Shown here in pieces: positions 1 through 9,139 of a stretch of 51,846 bases of DNA. The stretch spans positions 1-51,846 of the forward strand of contig NZ_JAAKZX010000048.1 in NCBI RefSeq assembly GCF_011045025.1. The letters run 5' to 3'. The translations under genes and the position numbers were made by a program. The DNA comes from Streptomyces ureilyticus. Its GTDB lineage: Bacteria; Actinomycetota; Actinomycetes; Streptomycetales; Streptomycetaceae. The notes under the pieces were generated by a model. The model searched no databases, was not told where the DNA came from, and saw nothing but the letters and a program-made list of their open reading frames with translations. Positions within the stretch are counted from its first letter, which is position 1. Each line of letters opens with the position of its first letter.

Positions 1-53
1 TAAGAGACAGGTGTTAGGCGATCACGTCGTACCACTGGGGACCGGGGGGTTCT

Positions 54-1532
54 GTGCGGCAGGGGGGAATAGTCGACCCTTTTTCGTCAGCGCGCGGGGG
101 TCTGGCGAACGGGGCCATCAGCCGGCCCGCGATCGACTGGGAGCAGCGGTACCGCCGTACCGTGATCACCAGCGACACCGTGGCCACCGCCTTTGTGGTG
201 GCAGCGATCGGCAACTTCTTCGGGGTCCGGGACGCGGCCAACTGGCACGAGAAATGGGGAATTCTCGCATTCGGCACCGAACTGCTGGTGCTGGGTGCGC
301 TTGCGGTGGGCCGGGCGTGGACTCCGGCCGTGCTCGGTCAGGGCGCCGAGGAATTCCGCCGGCTCGGACGCTCACTGTTCGCGGCGACCGTCGTACTGGC
401 GCTCGGCGGGATCGCCCTCACCTCGCGCAACATCAAGCTTTGGATCTTCGTCGCGATCCCCGCCATCGCGCTCGTCACCATGACCGCGCGATATCTGCTC
501 CGCCTCCGGCTGCACAAACAGCGCAAGGATGGACGGTGCCTGAGACCGGTGCTCGCTGCCGGGAGCCCGGACACCGTGCGCGACCTGATCACCCGAACCC
601 GCAAGTTCCCGCACATCGGCTGGCGGGTGGAGGCGGTGTGCACGACGGACGGTCGCGGGCTCGACGGTGACCACCTGGATGGAGTGCGGGTCGTCGGCCG
701 ACTGGCGGACGTCGCCAAGCACGTCCGACACGACGGCTACCGGGTCGTCGCGGTCACACCGGACCCGTACTGGACACCGCACCGGCTGCAACGGCTGGCC
801 TGGAACCTCGAAGGCAGCGATACGGAGATGGTCGTGGCCCCGGTGCTGATGGAGGTGGCCGGCCCGCGGCTGCACGTCGACGCCGTGCTCGGGATCCCGC
901 TGCTGCGGGTCAGCATGCCGACCTTCACCGGGGGCCGCAGGGCGATCAAGGGGGTCGTCGACCGGGTAGGCGCAACGATTCTGCTGGTGCTGTTCGCGCC
1001 GCTGATGGTGCTCGTCGGGCTGCTCGTGCTGGTGGACAGCCGGGGCGGGGTGTTCTACCGCCAGCGCAGGGTCGGCAAGGGCGGCCGCGAGTTCACCATT
1101 CTCAAGTTCCGCACCATGGTCGCCGGGGCCCACGGGGCACGTGCCGAGCTGGCCGACTGCAACGAGGGCGCAGGCCTGCTGTTCAAGCTCCGCCGGGATC
1201 CGCGGGTGACCCGGGTGGGAGCAGTGCTGCGCCGTTACTCGATCGACGAGCTCCCGCAGCTTTTCAACGTACTCACCGGATCGATGTCGCTCGTCGGACC
1301 GCGGCCTCCGCTGCCGGAGGAGACCGCTGCGTACGGTCCGGACATCCGGCGGCGGCTGCTGGTCAAGCCCGGACTCACCGGTCTGTGGCAGATCAGTGGA
1401 CGTAGCGACCTGCCGTGGGAGGAGGCGGTCCGCCTCGACCTGCGGTACGTGGAGGACTGGTCGCTCGCCCTGGACACAGTGATCTTGTGGAAGACGCTGC
1501 GCGCGGTGTTCTACGGCCAGGGGGCCTACTGA
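54..1532 (+). CDS. Exopolysaccharide polyprenyl glycosylphosphotransferase (WbaP/CpsE-like)
   Basis: This enzyme starts repeat-unit assembly by moving a sugar-1-phosphate from a nucleotide sugar to undecaprenyl phosphate at the inner face of the membrane. The 492-residue protein has four predicted membrane helices at about 41-57, 69-86, 108-123 and 129-148, a cytosolic CoA-binding-like domain, a fifth helix near 303-325 and a C-terminal bacterial sugar transferase domain. Diagnostic motifs are FTILKFRTM (about 345), DELPQLFNVLTGSMSLVGPRPP (starting about 398, includes the catalytic Asp-Glu) and KPGLTGLWQISGRSDLPW (about 437). The GTG start follows a GGGGGG tract; another start is possible because only 53 bases precede it. 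It heads the operon. The sugar transferred (glucose, galactose or other) cannot be read from sequence. Confidence 0.9.
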   Translation: MRQGGIVDPFSSARGGLANGAISRPAIDWEQRYRRTVITSDTVATAFVVAAIGNFFGVRDAANWHEKWGILAFGTELLVLGALAVGRAWTPAVLGQGAEEFRRLGRSLFAATVVLALGGIALTSRNIKLWIFVAIPAIALVTMTARYLLRLRLHKQRKDGRCLRPVLAAGSPDTVRDLITRTRKFPHIGWRVEAVCTTDGRGLDGDHLDGVRVVGRLADVAKHVRHDGYRVVAVTPDPYWTPHRLQRLAWNLEGSDTEMVVAPVLMEVAGPRLHVDAVLGIPLLRVSMPTFTGGRRAIKGVVDRVGATILLVLFAPLMVLVGLLVLVDSRGGVFYRQRRVGKGGREFTILKFRTMVAGAHGARAELADCNEGAGLLFKLRRDPRVTRVGAVLRRYSIDELPQLFNVLTGSMSLVGPRPPLPEETAAYGPDIRRRLLVKPGLTGLWQISGRSDLPWEEAVRLDLRYVEDWSLALDTVILWKTLRAVFYGQGAY

Positions 1533-1635
1533 TGCGCGAGGGCCGTCGTCCGGCCGACGCGCGGACCGCAGGCCGCAAGGGTCTGCTTTGGGGGACCGCA
1601 GGCCACAAGGGTCTGCCTGGGGGGAGAGACGGGTC

Positions 1636-1639
<4 letters not shown>
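1532..1639 (+). CDS. Possible 35-residue coupling sORF
   Basis: A short frame begins at an ATG that overlaps the previous stop in a TGATG and ends in a TGA that overlaps the next gene's ATG. It therefore bridges the 103-base gap between the glycosylphosphotransferase and the dehydrogenase with no untranslated space. Most of it is a 10-residue duplication (TAGRKGLLWG then TAGHKGLPGG). It may only carry ribosomes across the gap, or it may be a chance frame in duplicated DNA. No function is recognised. Confidence 0.3.
1563..1622 (+). repeat. 30-bp tandem duplication
   Basis: Two adjacent 30-base units (1563-1592 and 1593-1622) differ at only a few positions. The unit length is a multiple of three, so the bridging frame stays open through both copies. 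Confidence 0.85.
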
Positions 1640-2950
<1,311 letters not shown>

Positions 2951-2961
<11 letters not shown>

Positions 2962-4258
2962 CACATCGTTTGATGACGCATCGCTTGATGACCACGCCGC
3001 CGGCGACCGGCCGGGCCGGCGCGCGCTGATCCTGGTGGAGAACCTGTCGGTGCCGTTCGACCGGCGGGTGTGGCAGGAGTGCACGACGCTGCGCGACGCG
3101 GGCTGGGAGGTGCACGTCATCTGTCCCCGGGGGGAAAAGCGGGACACGGAGCCGGAGGCGGTGATCGACGGGGTGCGGATCCTCCGCTACCCGTTGCGTG
3201 CGGCCACCGGAGGACCGGCCGGCTACCTGCGGGAGTACGGATCGGCGTTGTGGCATACGGCCCGGCTGGCCCGCAAGGTCGGCCCGGTCGACGTGGTCCA
3301 CGCCTGCAACCCGCCCGACCTGCTGTTCCTGCCGGCGCTGTGGCTGAAGCGGCGCGGGGCGCGGTTCGTCTTCGACCAGCACGATCTGGTACCCGAGCTG
3401 TACCTCTCCCGGTTCGACCGGGGCGAAGATCTGCTCTACCGCGCCGTGTGCGCGCTGGAACGGCGGACCTACCGGGCCGCGGACATCGTGCTCGCCACGA
3501 ACGAGAGCTACCGGGACGTCGCGATACGCCGTGGCGGTCAACGCCCTGAGGACGTATTCGTGGTGCGCAGCGCGCCCCAGACCGACCGGTTCCAACCGGT
3601 GCCGCCCGAGCCGGAGTTGAAGCGCGGCAAGCCTCATCTGCTGTGCTACCTCGGGGTCATGGGCCCCCAAGACGGCGTCGACTACGCCCTGCGGGCCCTC
3701 GCGAAGCTGCGCGACGAGTTCGGACGGACCGACTGGCATGCGGTGTTCGTCGGCGCCGGCGACGCCTTCGACGCGATGGTGGAGCTGTCCCGGCAGCTCG
3801 GGCTCTCGGAGCAGGTGCAGTTCACCGGGCGCATCCCGGACGCCGACCTGGTGCGCTACCTGTCGACCGCGGACGTATGCCTGTCCCCAGACCCGCGCAA
3901 TCCGCTCAACGACGTGTCGACCATGAACAAGGTCCTGGAGTACATGGCGATGGGCCGGCCGCTCGTCTCGTTCGACCTGAAGGAGGCGCGCGTCTCCGCC
4001 GGTGACGCCGCCGTCTACGCGCCCGCCAACGACGAGGCCGAATTCGCGGGGCTCATCGCGCTGTTGCTGGACGATCCGGAGCAGCGGGCTCGGATGGGCA
4101 AGATCGGCCAGGAGCGGATCAGCGGGCCGCTCTCCTGGCGGAACTCGCAAGCGTCGCTGCTCGCCGCCTACGCCGCCGCCTGCCGTGACCACACTCCGGT
4201 GCCGGCGAGCGACCCGGTCCGCACAGGGAAGAGCACAGGGAAGAGGCCGCGCCGTTGA
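2951..4258 (+). CDS. Glycosyltransferase family 4
   Basis: A GT-B fold cytosolic glycosyltransferase of 435 residues that adds a sugar to the lipid-linked repeat unit. The N-terminal ILVENLSVPFDRRVWQE segment and the CNPPDLL and FDQHDLVPE motifs are typical of exopolysaccharide GT4 enzymes. The C-terminal nucleotide-sugar domain carries LLCYLGVMGPQDGVDYALRA, FTGRIP and STMNKVLEYMAMGRPLVSFD. The only in-frame start before the conserved region is TTG at 2951, which overlaps the dehydrogenase by 11 bases. The N-terminus contains a 15-base tandem duplication (DTSFD-DASLD) and the C-terminus a perfect 12-base duplication (TGKS-TGKR). Donor and acceptor are unknown. Confidence 0.88.
4222..4245 (+). 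repeat. Perfect 12-bp tandem duplication
   Basis: Two identical 12-base units lie in frame at the C-terminus of the preceding glycosyltransferase and encode TGKSTGK. They add residues without shifting the frame. Confidence 0.85.
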
Positions 4259-5622
4259 GTGAAGACACGATCCGCCTGGTCACGATCGGGCGGATTCTCC
4301 GACGGCGGTGGCGGCTTCTCGCCACCCTCGCCGTGGTGGGCGCGCTCGTCGGCTACGGCGCCTCGGTGGTGTTCCCGCCGCGGTACACGACCTCGGCATC
4401 GGTACTGCTGCCGGGGCAGTGGGAAGAACGCGAGCTGCTGACTCAGGTGGACGTCGCGACCAGTTCGACGGTGGTCGACCGCGCGGCCGCCCAGCTCGGC
4501 TGGCCCGGCGTCAGCGGCGCCGAGCTGCGGGATCGAGTGAGCGCCAAGGCCGCCGACGGGAACATCATCAAGATCTCGGGTACGGCCGAAACCCCGGAGC
4601 GCGCGCAGCGGCTCTCCGACCAGGTGGCCAAGGAATTCGTCACATTCGCCGCACGGATCGCAGGCGGCAGTACCGACCCCGAAGCGGCCACGGCGCCCGA
4701 GACGCTGCGGAAGAAGGTGGAGGAGACCAACCGCCGCATCACCGACCTGGCCGAGGCCGCGGATCCGGGGCAGACCGTGGAGAGCGTGCAGGCCCGCACC
4801 GCGCTCGAGAGGCTGCGGACCTCGCTGGAGGAGGCCATGGAGAAGCTGGACCAGGCCGACCCGGCGAACACCGTGGCCGGCCTCGTCGTCATGGGACCGG
4901 CGACCCGGCCGGCCGGCGAGGCGCCGCCGACGAGGATCCATCTCATCGTCGCCGGGGCACTGCTGTTCTTCCTGTTCGCGGTCATCGGCCATCTGGTCGC
5001 CGCACGGATGAATCGCCGGCTGCGCACCGAACCGGAGATCGCCGCGGCGCTGGGCTCGGCACTGCTCGGCACCGTCGACGTACCTGATGAACCACGCGCG
5101 CACCGGCCGCAGGACCGTGGCCCACGGGCCTCGATCCGCCGACTCCTCGGCATCGATACCCGGTGGGACATACCGGCCCCGCAGAGGTCGGTGGACGAGG
5201 CCGGCAGGCGGATCCGCTACCGGCGGGTGTGCGCTCGTATCCGTGCCCAACTGCCTGCCCCTTGGCGGCTGTTGGTTGTCATTCCGGACGGCGACGAGAT
5301 CGCCCGCCGGGCCGCCGATCAGCTCGTCGCCGAGGCCGAGGGCGATCCGCTGCTGCGGGTGGTGGAGGTCTCGGTGGACCGGCCGATGGTGCCGGACCGC
5401 GACACCGAGTCCGGTGCCCTGGTCGTCCTCAGCGCGGGCAGCCGGACCGCACAGGAGCTCGCCGGCATCGCCGAGGCGTGTGCGGACGGCGGACATGAGG
5501 TCGTCGGCATCGTCGTCGCCGGCACGGTCCGGGCCCGTGAGACGCGGTCCGCAGGCCCTCCTCCGGACGACGCCACTCCCGCGCCCGCGCTTCGCGGCCA
5601 CTCGACGGGAGGTTCAGCGTGA
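4255..5622 (+). CDS. Wzz-like polysaccharide co-polymerase with degenerate kinase-like domain (1)
   Basis: The protein has the layout of chain-length determinants: a short cytosolic start, a first helix at about 19-41, a long extracytoplasmic part with helical segments, a second helix at about 226-250, and a C-terminal cytosolic domain. That domain has the alternating strand pattern of bacterial tyrosine kinases (LLVVIPDGDE, LLRVVEVSVD, ALVVLSAGS, EVVGIVVAG) but no Walker A lysine and no tyrosine cluster. It probably sets chain length without phosphorylating anything. The TTG start overlaps the previous stop (TTGA). The next gene is of the same type, suggesting a pair working together. Confidence 0.8.
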   Translation: MSEDTIRLVTIGRILRRRWRLLATLAVVGALVGYGASVVFPPRYTTSASVLLPGQWEERELLTQVDVATSSTVVDRAAAQLGWPGVSGAELRDRVSAKAADGNIIKISGTAETPERAQRLSDQVAKEFVTFAARIAGGSTDPEAATAPETLRKKVEETNRRITDLAEAADPGQTVESVQARTALERLRTSLEEAMEKLDQADPANTVAGLVVMGPATRPAGEAPPTRIHLIVAGALLFFLFAVIGHLVAARMNRRLRTEPEIAAALGSALLGTVDVPDEPRAHRPQDRGPRASIRRLLGIDTRWDIPAPQRSVDEAGRRIRYRRVCARIRAQLPAPWRLLVVIPDGDEIARRAADQLVAEAEGDPLLRVVEVSVDRPMVPDRDTESGALVVLSAGSRTAQELAGIAEACADGGHEVVGIVVAGTVRARETRSAGPPPDDATPAPALRGHSTGGSA

Positions 5623-7172
5623 CGACGAGCACGACTTCGGAGTCGTCGGCCGCCACTCCGCTCTTCGACCTGCAAGCGCTGGTGGTGGCGGTGCGCAGGC
5701 GCCGCCGCTTCTGGTGCGCCCTGGCACTCTTTGGGCTGCTGGTCGGCGCGGCGGTGGCGGTCCTGCTGCCGCCGCCGCCGAGCGCGATGACCAAGGTGCT
5801 CGTCGCGCACGCGGAGGACCAGCCGAACGACACCGGGACCCTGATCCGCACCGACGTCGAGGTGCTGGGGACCACGCGGATCGCCGACAAGGCCCTGCAG
5901 ACCCTCAACTCCCCGGAGAAGCCGGAAGACTTCATGCGGGACTACCGGGGCACCGGCTTGACCAACAACCTGCTGCAGATCGATGTGACAGGTGACAGCG
6001 ACGCGGAAGCGGTGGCCCGGGCCAAGGCGCTGGCCGACGCGTTCATCGCGGACCATGTGCGGCGGATGCGGGAAACCGCGAAGGCCGAGTCCAAGGCCCT
6101 GCTCGACCAGCGTGACCGCATGCGGGAAGAGCTCGCCCAGGTCAATGAGGACATCGGAGGCCGATCGCCGGAGAGCGACTCGCAGGAGTCGGCGAGCATC
6201 GAGACGCTCTTCGCCCGCCGGGCCGAGCTCAACTCGCGGATCGCCGACTTCGACCAGCGTGCCGCGGAGGCGCGCACCGGCACACCCAAGGTCGTCGCCG
6301 GCACACAGATCGTGGACGCCCCGCGCGCGGTGCGACACTCCCTGCCCAAGGCCGCTGCCACCAACTCCGCGATCGGGCTCGTCCTCGGACTCGTCCTCGG
6401 ACTCGCCCTCGCCGCGGTCCGCACGGTGGTGGCGGACCGCCCCGTACTGCGTCGGGACATCGCGGCGAACCTGGGCGCCTCGGTCATCGCCGAGCTGCCC
6501 CGCCGGTCGGGCAAGCTGTGGCGGCGCCGACGGACCCGGGCGGCACGCGAACGGCTCACCGCCACCCTTGCCCGCACCGTGCGCGGCTCCGCGGAACCGG
6601 TGTCGCTGCTGGAACTGGGCTGTGCGCGCAGCACGAGCGTGCTCGCACTGGACCTCGCCAGGGCACTGGCGGCGGAGGGGCCCGTGGTCATCGTCGACGC
6701 GCTGCCCGGCCAGCGGCTCGCACGCCGCCGCCCGAAGCCGGGAGACCCGACCGTGGTCAGCGGCGAGCCTGCCGCGGGCGTGTCTCCTCAGGAGCGCCGG
6801 ATCGGCGTCGGCTCGGTGGCGCCCGGCATGGCGTGGACCGACCTCCAGTACCTCGGCACTCAGACCGCGCTCGTCGTGCGTGCCGGGCACGGCAGCGCCG
6901 CATGGCTGCACACCGTGGCGCGGCAGCTCGCGGACCAGCACATTCCGGTGATCGGCGTGGTGCTGATCGACCCCGATCCGCGGGACCGGACCGACGGCAC
7001 GCTGTGGGACGGGCTGCACACCGCGCTGCGCGGCCGCAGCGAGTGGTCGGCCCGGCAGAACGGTGGGGGCACCTCCCACGCCGTTCAGGCCGTGGGGGAG
7101 GGCGGGCTGCGGACGGAGCGGCTGTCGAGGCCGGCCGTACGAGTCCCGGACAACGACCAGGAGGCGCGGTAG
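5619..7172 (+). CDS. Wzz-like polysaccharide co-polymerase with degenerate kinase-like domain (2)
   Basis: This is a second two-helix Wzz-type protein of 517 residues. Helix one is at about 33-50, a coiled-coil-like stretch lies at about 140-215 (ETAKAESKALLDQRDRMREE), and helix two is near 247-268 (GLVLGLVLGLALA). The cytosolic C-terminal domain aligns by eye with tyrosine-autokinase domains, but the P-loop reads GCARST instead of the usual GEGKST, so the key lysine is missing. The Walker A' aspartate survives in VVIVDALPG. GTG 5619 overlaps the previous stop and follows GGGAGG. The C-terminal tail contains a REP-like palindrome read in frame. It is likely inactive as a kinase and paired with the upstream protein. 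Confidence 0.8.
   Translation: MTTSTTSESSAATPLFDLQALVVAVRRRRRFWCALALFGLLVGAAVAVLLPPPPSAMTKVLVAHAEDQPNDTGTLIRTDVEVLGTTRIADKALQTLNSPEKPEDFMRDYRGTGLTNNLLQIDVTGDSDAEAVARAKALADAFIADHVRRMRETAKAESKALLDQRDRMREELAQVNEDIGGRSPESDSQESASIETLFARRAELNSRIADFDQRAAEARTGTPKVVAGTQIVDAPRAVRHSLPKAAATNSAIGLVLGLVLGLALAAVRTVVADRPVLRRDIAANLGASVIAELPRRSGKLWRRRRTRAARERLTATLARTVRGSAEPVSLLELGCARSTSVLALDLARALAAEGPVVIVDALPGQRLARRRPKPGDPTVVSGEPAAGVSPQERRIGVGSVAPGMAWTDLQYLGTQTALVVRAGHGSAAWLHTVARQLADQHIPVIGVVLIDPDPRDRTDGTLWDGLHTALRGRSEWSARQNGGGTSHAVQAVGEGGLRTERLSRPAVRVPDNDQEAR
7064..7102 (+). repeat. REP-like palindrome inside a coding region
   Basis: The element begins GGGGGCACCTCCCACG and ends CGTGGGGGAGG, forming an imperfect hairpin. 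It is translated in the co-polymerase tail as GGGTSHAVQAVGEGG. The same GGGGGCACCTCCCA...TGGGGGAGG arrangement recurs at 49655-49686. Confidence 0.75.
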
Positions 7173-7175
7173 GAG

Positions 7176-9122
7176 ATGTGTGGCATCGCAGGCACCTACC
7201 GATGGCCCGACGGGAAGGTCGTGACCGACCGGCTCACCGACACCCTCGCCCACCGCGGTCCGGACGGGGCGGGCCGGTACGGCCACCCCGTCGGCGACGG
7301 CGAAGTACAGCTCGGACACCGCCGGCTGGCCATCATCGACCTGTCCGAGACCGGCGCCCAGCCGATGGTCTCGGACGGCCTCGCCCTGACGTACAACGGC
7401 GAGCTGTACAACGCGCCCGAGCTGCGTGCCGAGCTGGCAGCCGCCGGCGTGCGCTTCCGCGGTACCTCCGACACCGAGGTGTTACTGGAGGCCTGGCGGC
7501 GCTGGGGCACGGACTGCCTGCCCCGGCTGCGCGGCATGTTCGCGTTCGGGATCTTCGACGAGCGCACCGGTGAACTGGTGCTGGCCCGCGACCAGTTGGG
7601 CATCAAGCCGCTGTTCCTGCTCCGCCGCGGTGCGGGCCTGGTGTTCGCCTCCGAGCTCAAGGCGCTCGCCGCCGCGACCGGCGGATCACTGGAGGTGGAC
7701 CACGCGGCACTGGTGGCCTCCCTGCTCTACTACTGGGTGCCGGACTCACGCTGCGCGTTCCGCGAGGCGGAGAAGCTGCCGCCGGGGAGCTGGATGAGGT
7801 GCCGGCCCGACGGCCGGGTGGAGCGCGGCCGGTACTGGCACCTGAAGGACGTCGCCGCCGAGGGCCGCGAGCGAGCCCGGAGCGGTGAGCGGCCGGACCT
7901 GGCCGCCATCGTCGAGGAGTCGACTCGGCAGCACCTGCTCTCCGACGTACCCGTGGCGACGTTCCTCTCCGGCGGCCTCGACTCCAGCTACCTGACCGCG
8001 CTGGCCGCCCGCCACCAACCCGGGATCTCCGCCTACACGATCGGATTCCGCGCCGAGGACGCCAAGTTCGAGGCCATGCCGGACGACCTGCGCTACGCCC
8101 GTCAGGTGGCGCAGCAGTTCGGCGTCGACCTGCACGAGATCGAGATCGCCCCGAACGTGCTCGACCTGCTGCCGCAGATGACGTACCACCTGGACGAGCC
8201 GATCGGCGACCCCGCAGCGATCAATACGTACCTGATCTGCTCGGCCGCCCGGGAGGCCGGGGTCAAGGTGATGCTCTCGGGGATGGGCGCCGACGAGCTG
8301 TTCGCCGGGTACCGCAAGCACCTGGCCAACCTGCTCGCGCTGCGCTACCAGCGCGTGCCCCGGCCCCTGAGGCGCGGGGTGTCCGCGGCCGTGGACCGGC
8401 TGCCGGTCGCCACGGCCCGCCGGGGGTACCGGTCGGTGCGCTTCGCGAAGCGGTTCCTCTCCTTCGCCGATCTGCCGGAGGAGACCGCGTTCCGGCGCAG
8501 CTACACCATGTACGACCAGGACGAGCTGCTCGCGCTGCTCGATCCGGACCTGGCCGGGACGGTCGACGACGTACTGACCGAGCACGCGGACACCTACGAG
8601 GACAACGACCTCGACGACTTCGTCAACCGCATGTGCCTGACCGACGCCCGGATGTTCCTGCCGGGCCTGAACCTCGCCTACACGGACCGGTCGAGCATGG
8701 CCGCGTCGACCGAGGTGCGGGTGCCGTACGTGGATGTCGAGGTGGTCAAGGCGGCGTTCGCCGTGCCCGGCGAGCGCAAGATCGCCGGACGGCAGGGCAA
8801 GGCCGTCCTCAAGGAGGCGGCCGTCTCGGTCCTGCCCCGGGAGATCGTGTACCGGCCCAAGGGCCTGTTCAGCGCCCCGCTGCGCGCCTGGATGAGCCGG
8901 GATCTGGCACCGCTGGTGCGCGAGGTGGTCAACGACGGCTTGCTCGTCCGTTCCGGGTTCCTGCGCCGCGACGCGCTGGCGCGGATGGTCGCCGAGGACG
9001 CCGCCGGACAGCGGGACTTCTCCAAGCATCTGTGGCATGTGCTCACCCTCGAGTACTGGTATCGCGACGCGACCTCTGGGTCCGGCTCTGGGTCCGGTCA
9101 GAGCACTCGGTCAACGGATTAG
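7176..9122 (+). CDS. asnB: Asparagine synthase-type glutamine amidotransferase
   Basis: This is a class II amidotransferase of 648 residues. The mature N-terminal nucleophile Cys2 is in MCGIAGTYR. The glutaminase domain shows HRGPDG and YNGELYN, and the synthetase domain shows the pyrophosphate loop SGGLDSS at about 264-270. It uses glutamine and ATP to amidate a carboxylate. The standard reaction makes asparagine, but AsnB homologues within polysaccharide loci can amidate uronic acids, which fits the AlgD-like gene upstream; this role is inferred. A strong ribosome site (GGAGGCGCGGTAGGAG) lies just before the ATG. The C-terminal tail is a perfect-type 12-base duplication encoding SGSGSGSG (9075-9098). 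Confidence 0.9.
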   Translation: MCGIAGTYRWPDGKVVTDRLTDTLAHRGPDGAGRYGHPVGDGEVQLGHRRLAIIDLSETGAQPMVSDGLALTYNGELYNAPELRAELAAAGVRFRGTSDTEVLLEAWRRWGTDCLPRLRGMFAFGIFDERTGELVLARDQLGIKPLFLLRRGAGLVFASELKALAAATGGSLEVDHAALVASLLYYWVPDSRCAFREAEKLPPGSWMRCRPDGRVERGRYWHLKDVAAEGRERARSGERPDLAAIVEESTRQHLLSDVPVATFLSGGLDSSYLTALAARHQPGISAYTIGFRAEDAKFEAMPDDLRYARQVAQQFGVDLHEIEIAPNVLDLLPQMTYHLDEPIGDPAAINTYLICSAAREAGVKVMLSGMGADELFAGYRKHLANLLALRYQRVPRPLRRGVSAAVDRLPVATARRGYRSVRFAKRFLSFADLPEETAFRRSYTMYDQDELLALLDPDLAGTVDDVLTEHADTYEDNDLDDFVNRMCLTDARMFLPGLNLAYTDRSSMAASTEVRVPYVDVEVVKAAFAVPGERKIAGRQGKAVLKEAAVSVLPREIVYRPKGLFSAPLRAWMSRDLAPLVREVVNDGLLVRSGFLRRDALARMVAEDAAGQRDFSKHLWHVLTLEYWYRDATSGSGSGSGQSTRSTD

Positions 9123-9139
9123 GAATCAGAGGAGTTCGG

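Noticed and set aside
5319..7319. A 666-codon minus-strand open frame
   Set aside because: Arginine- and proline-rich low-quality translation opposite the two co-polymerase genes; no domain seen.
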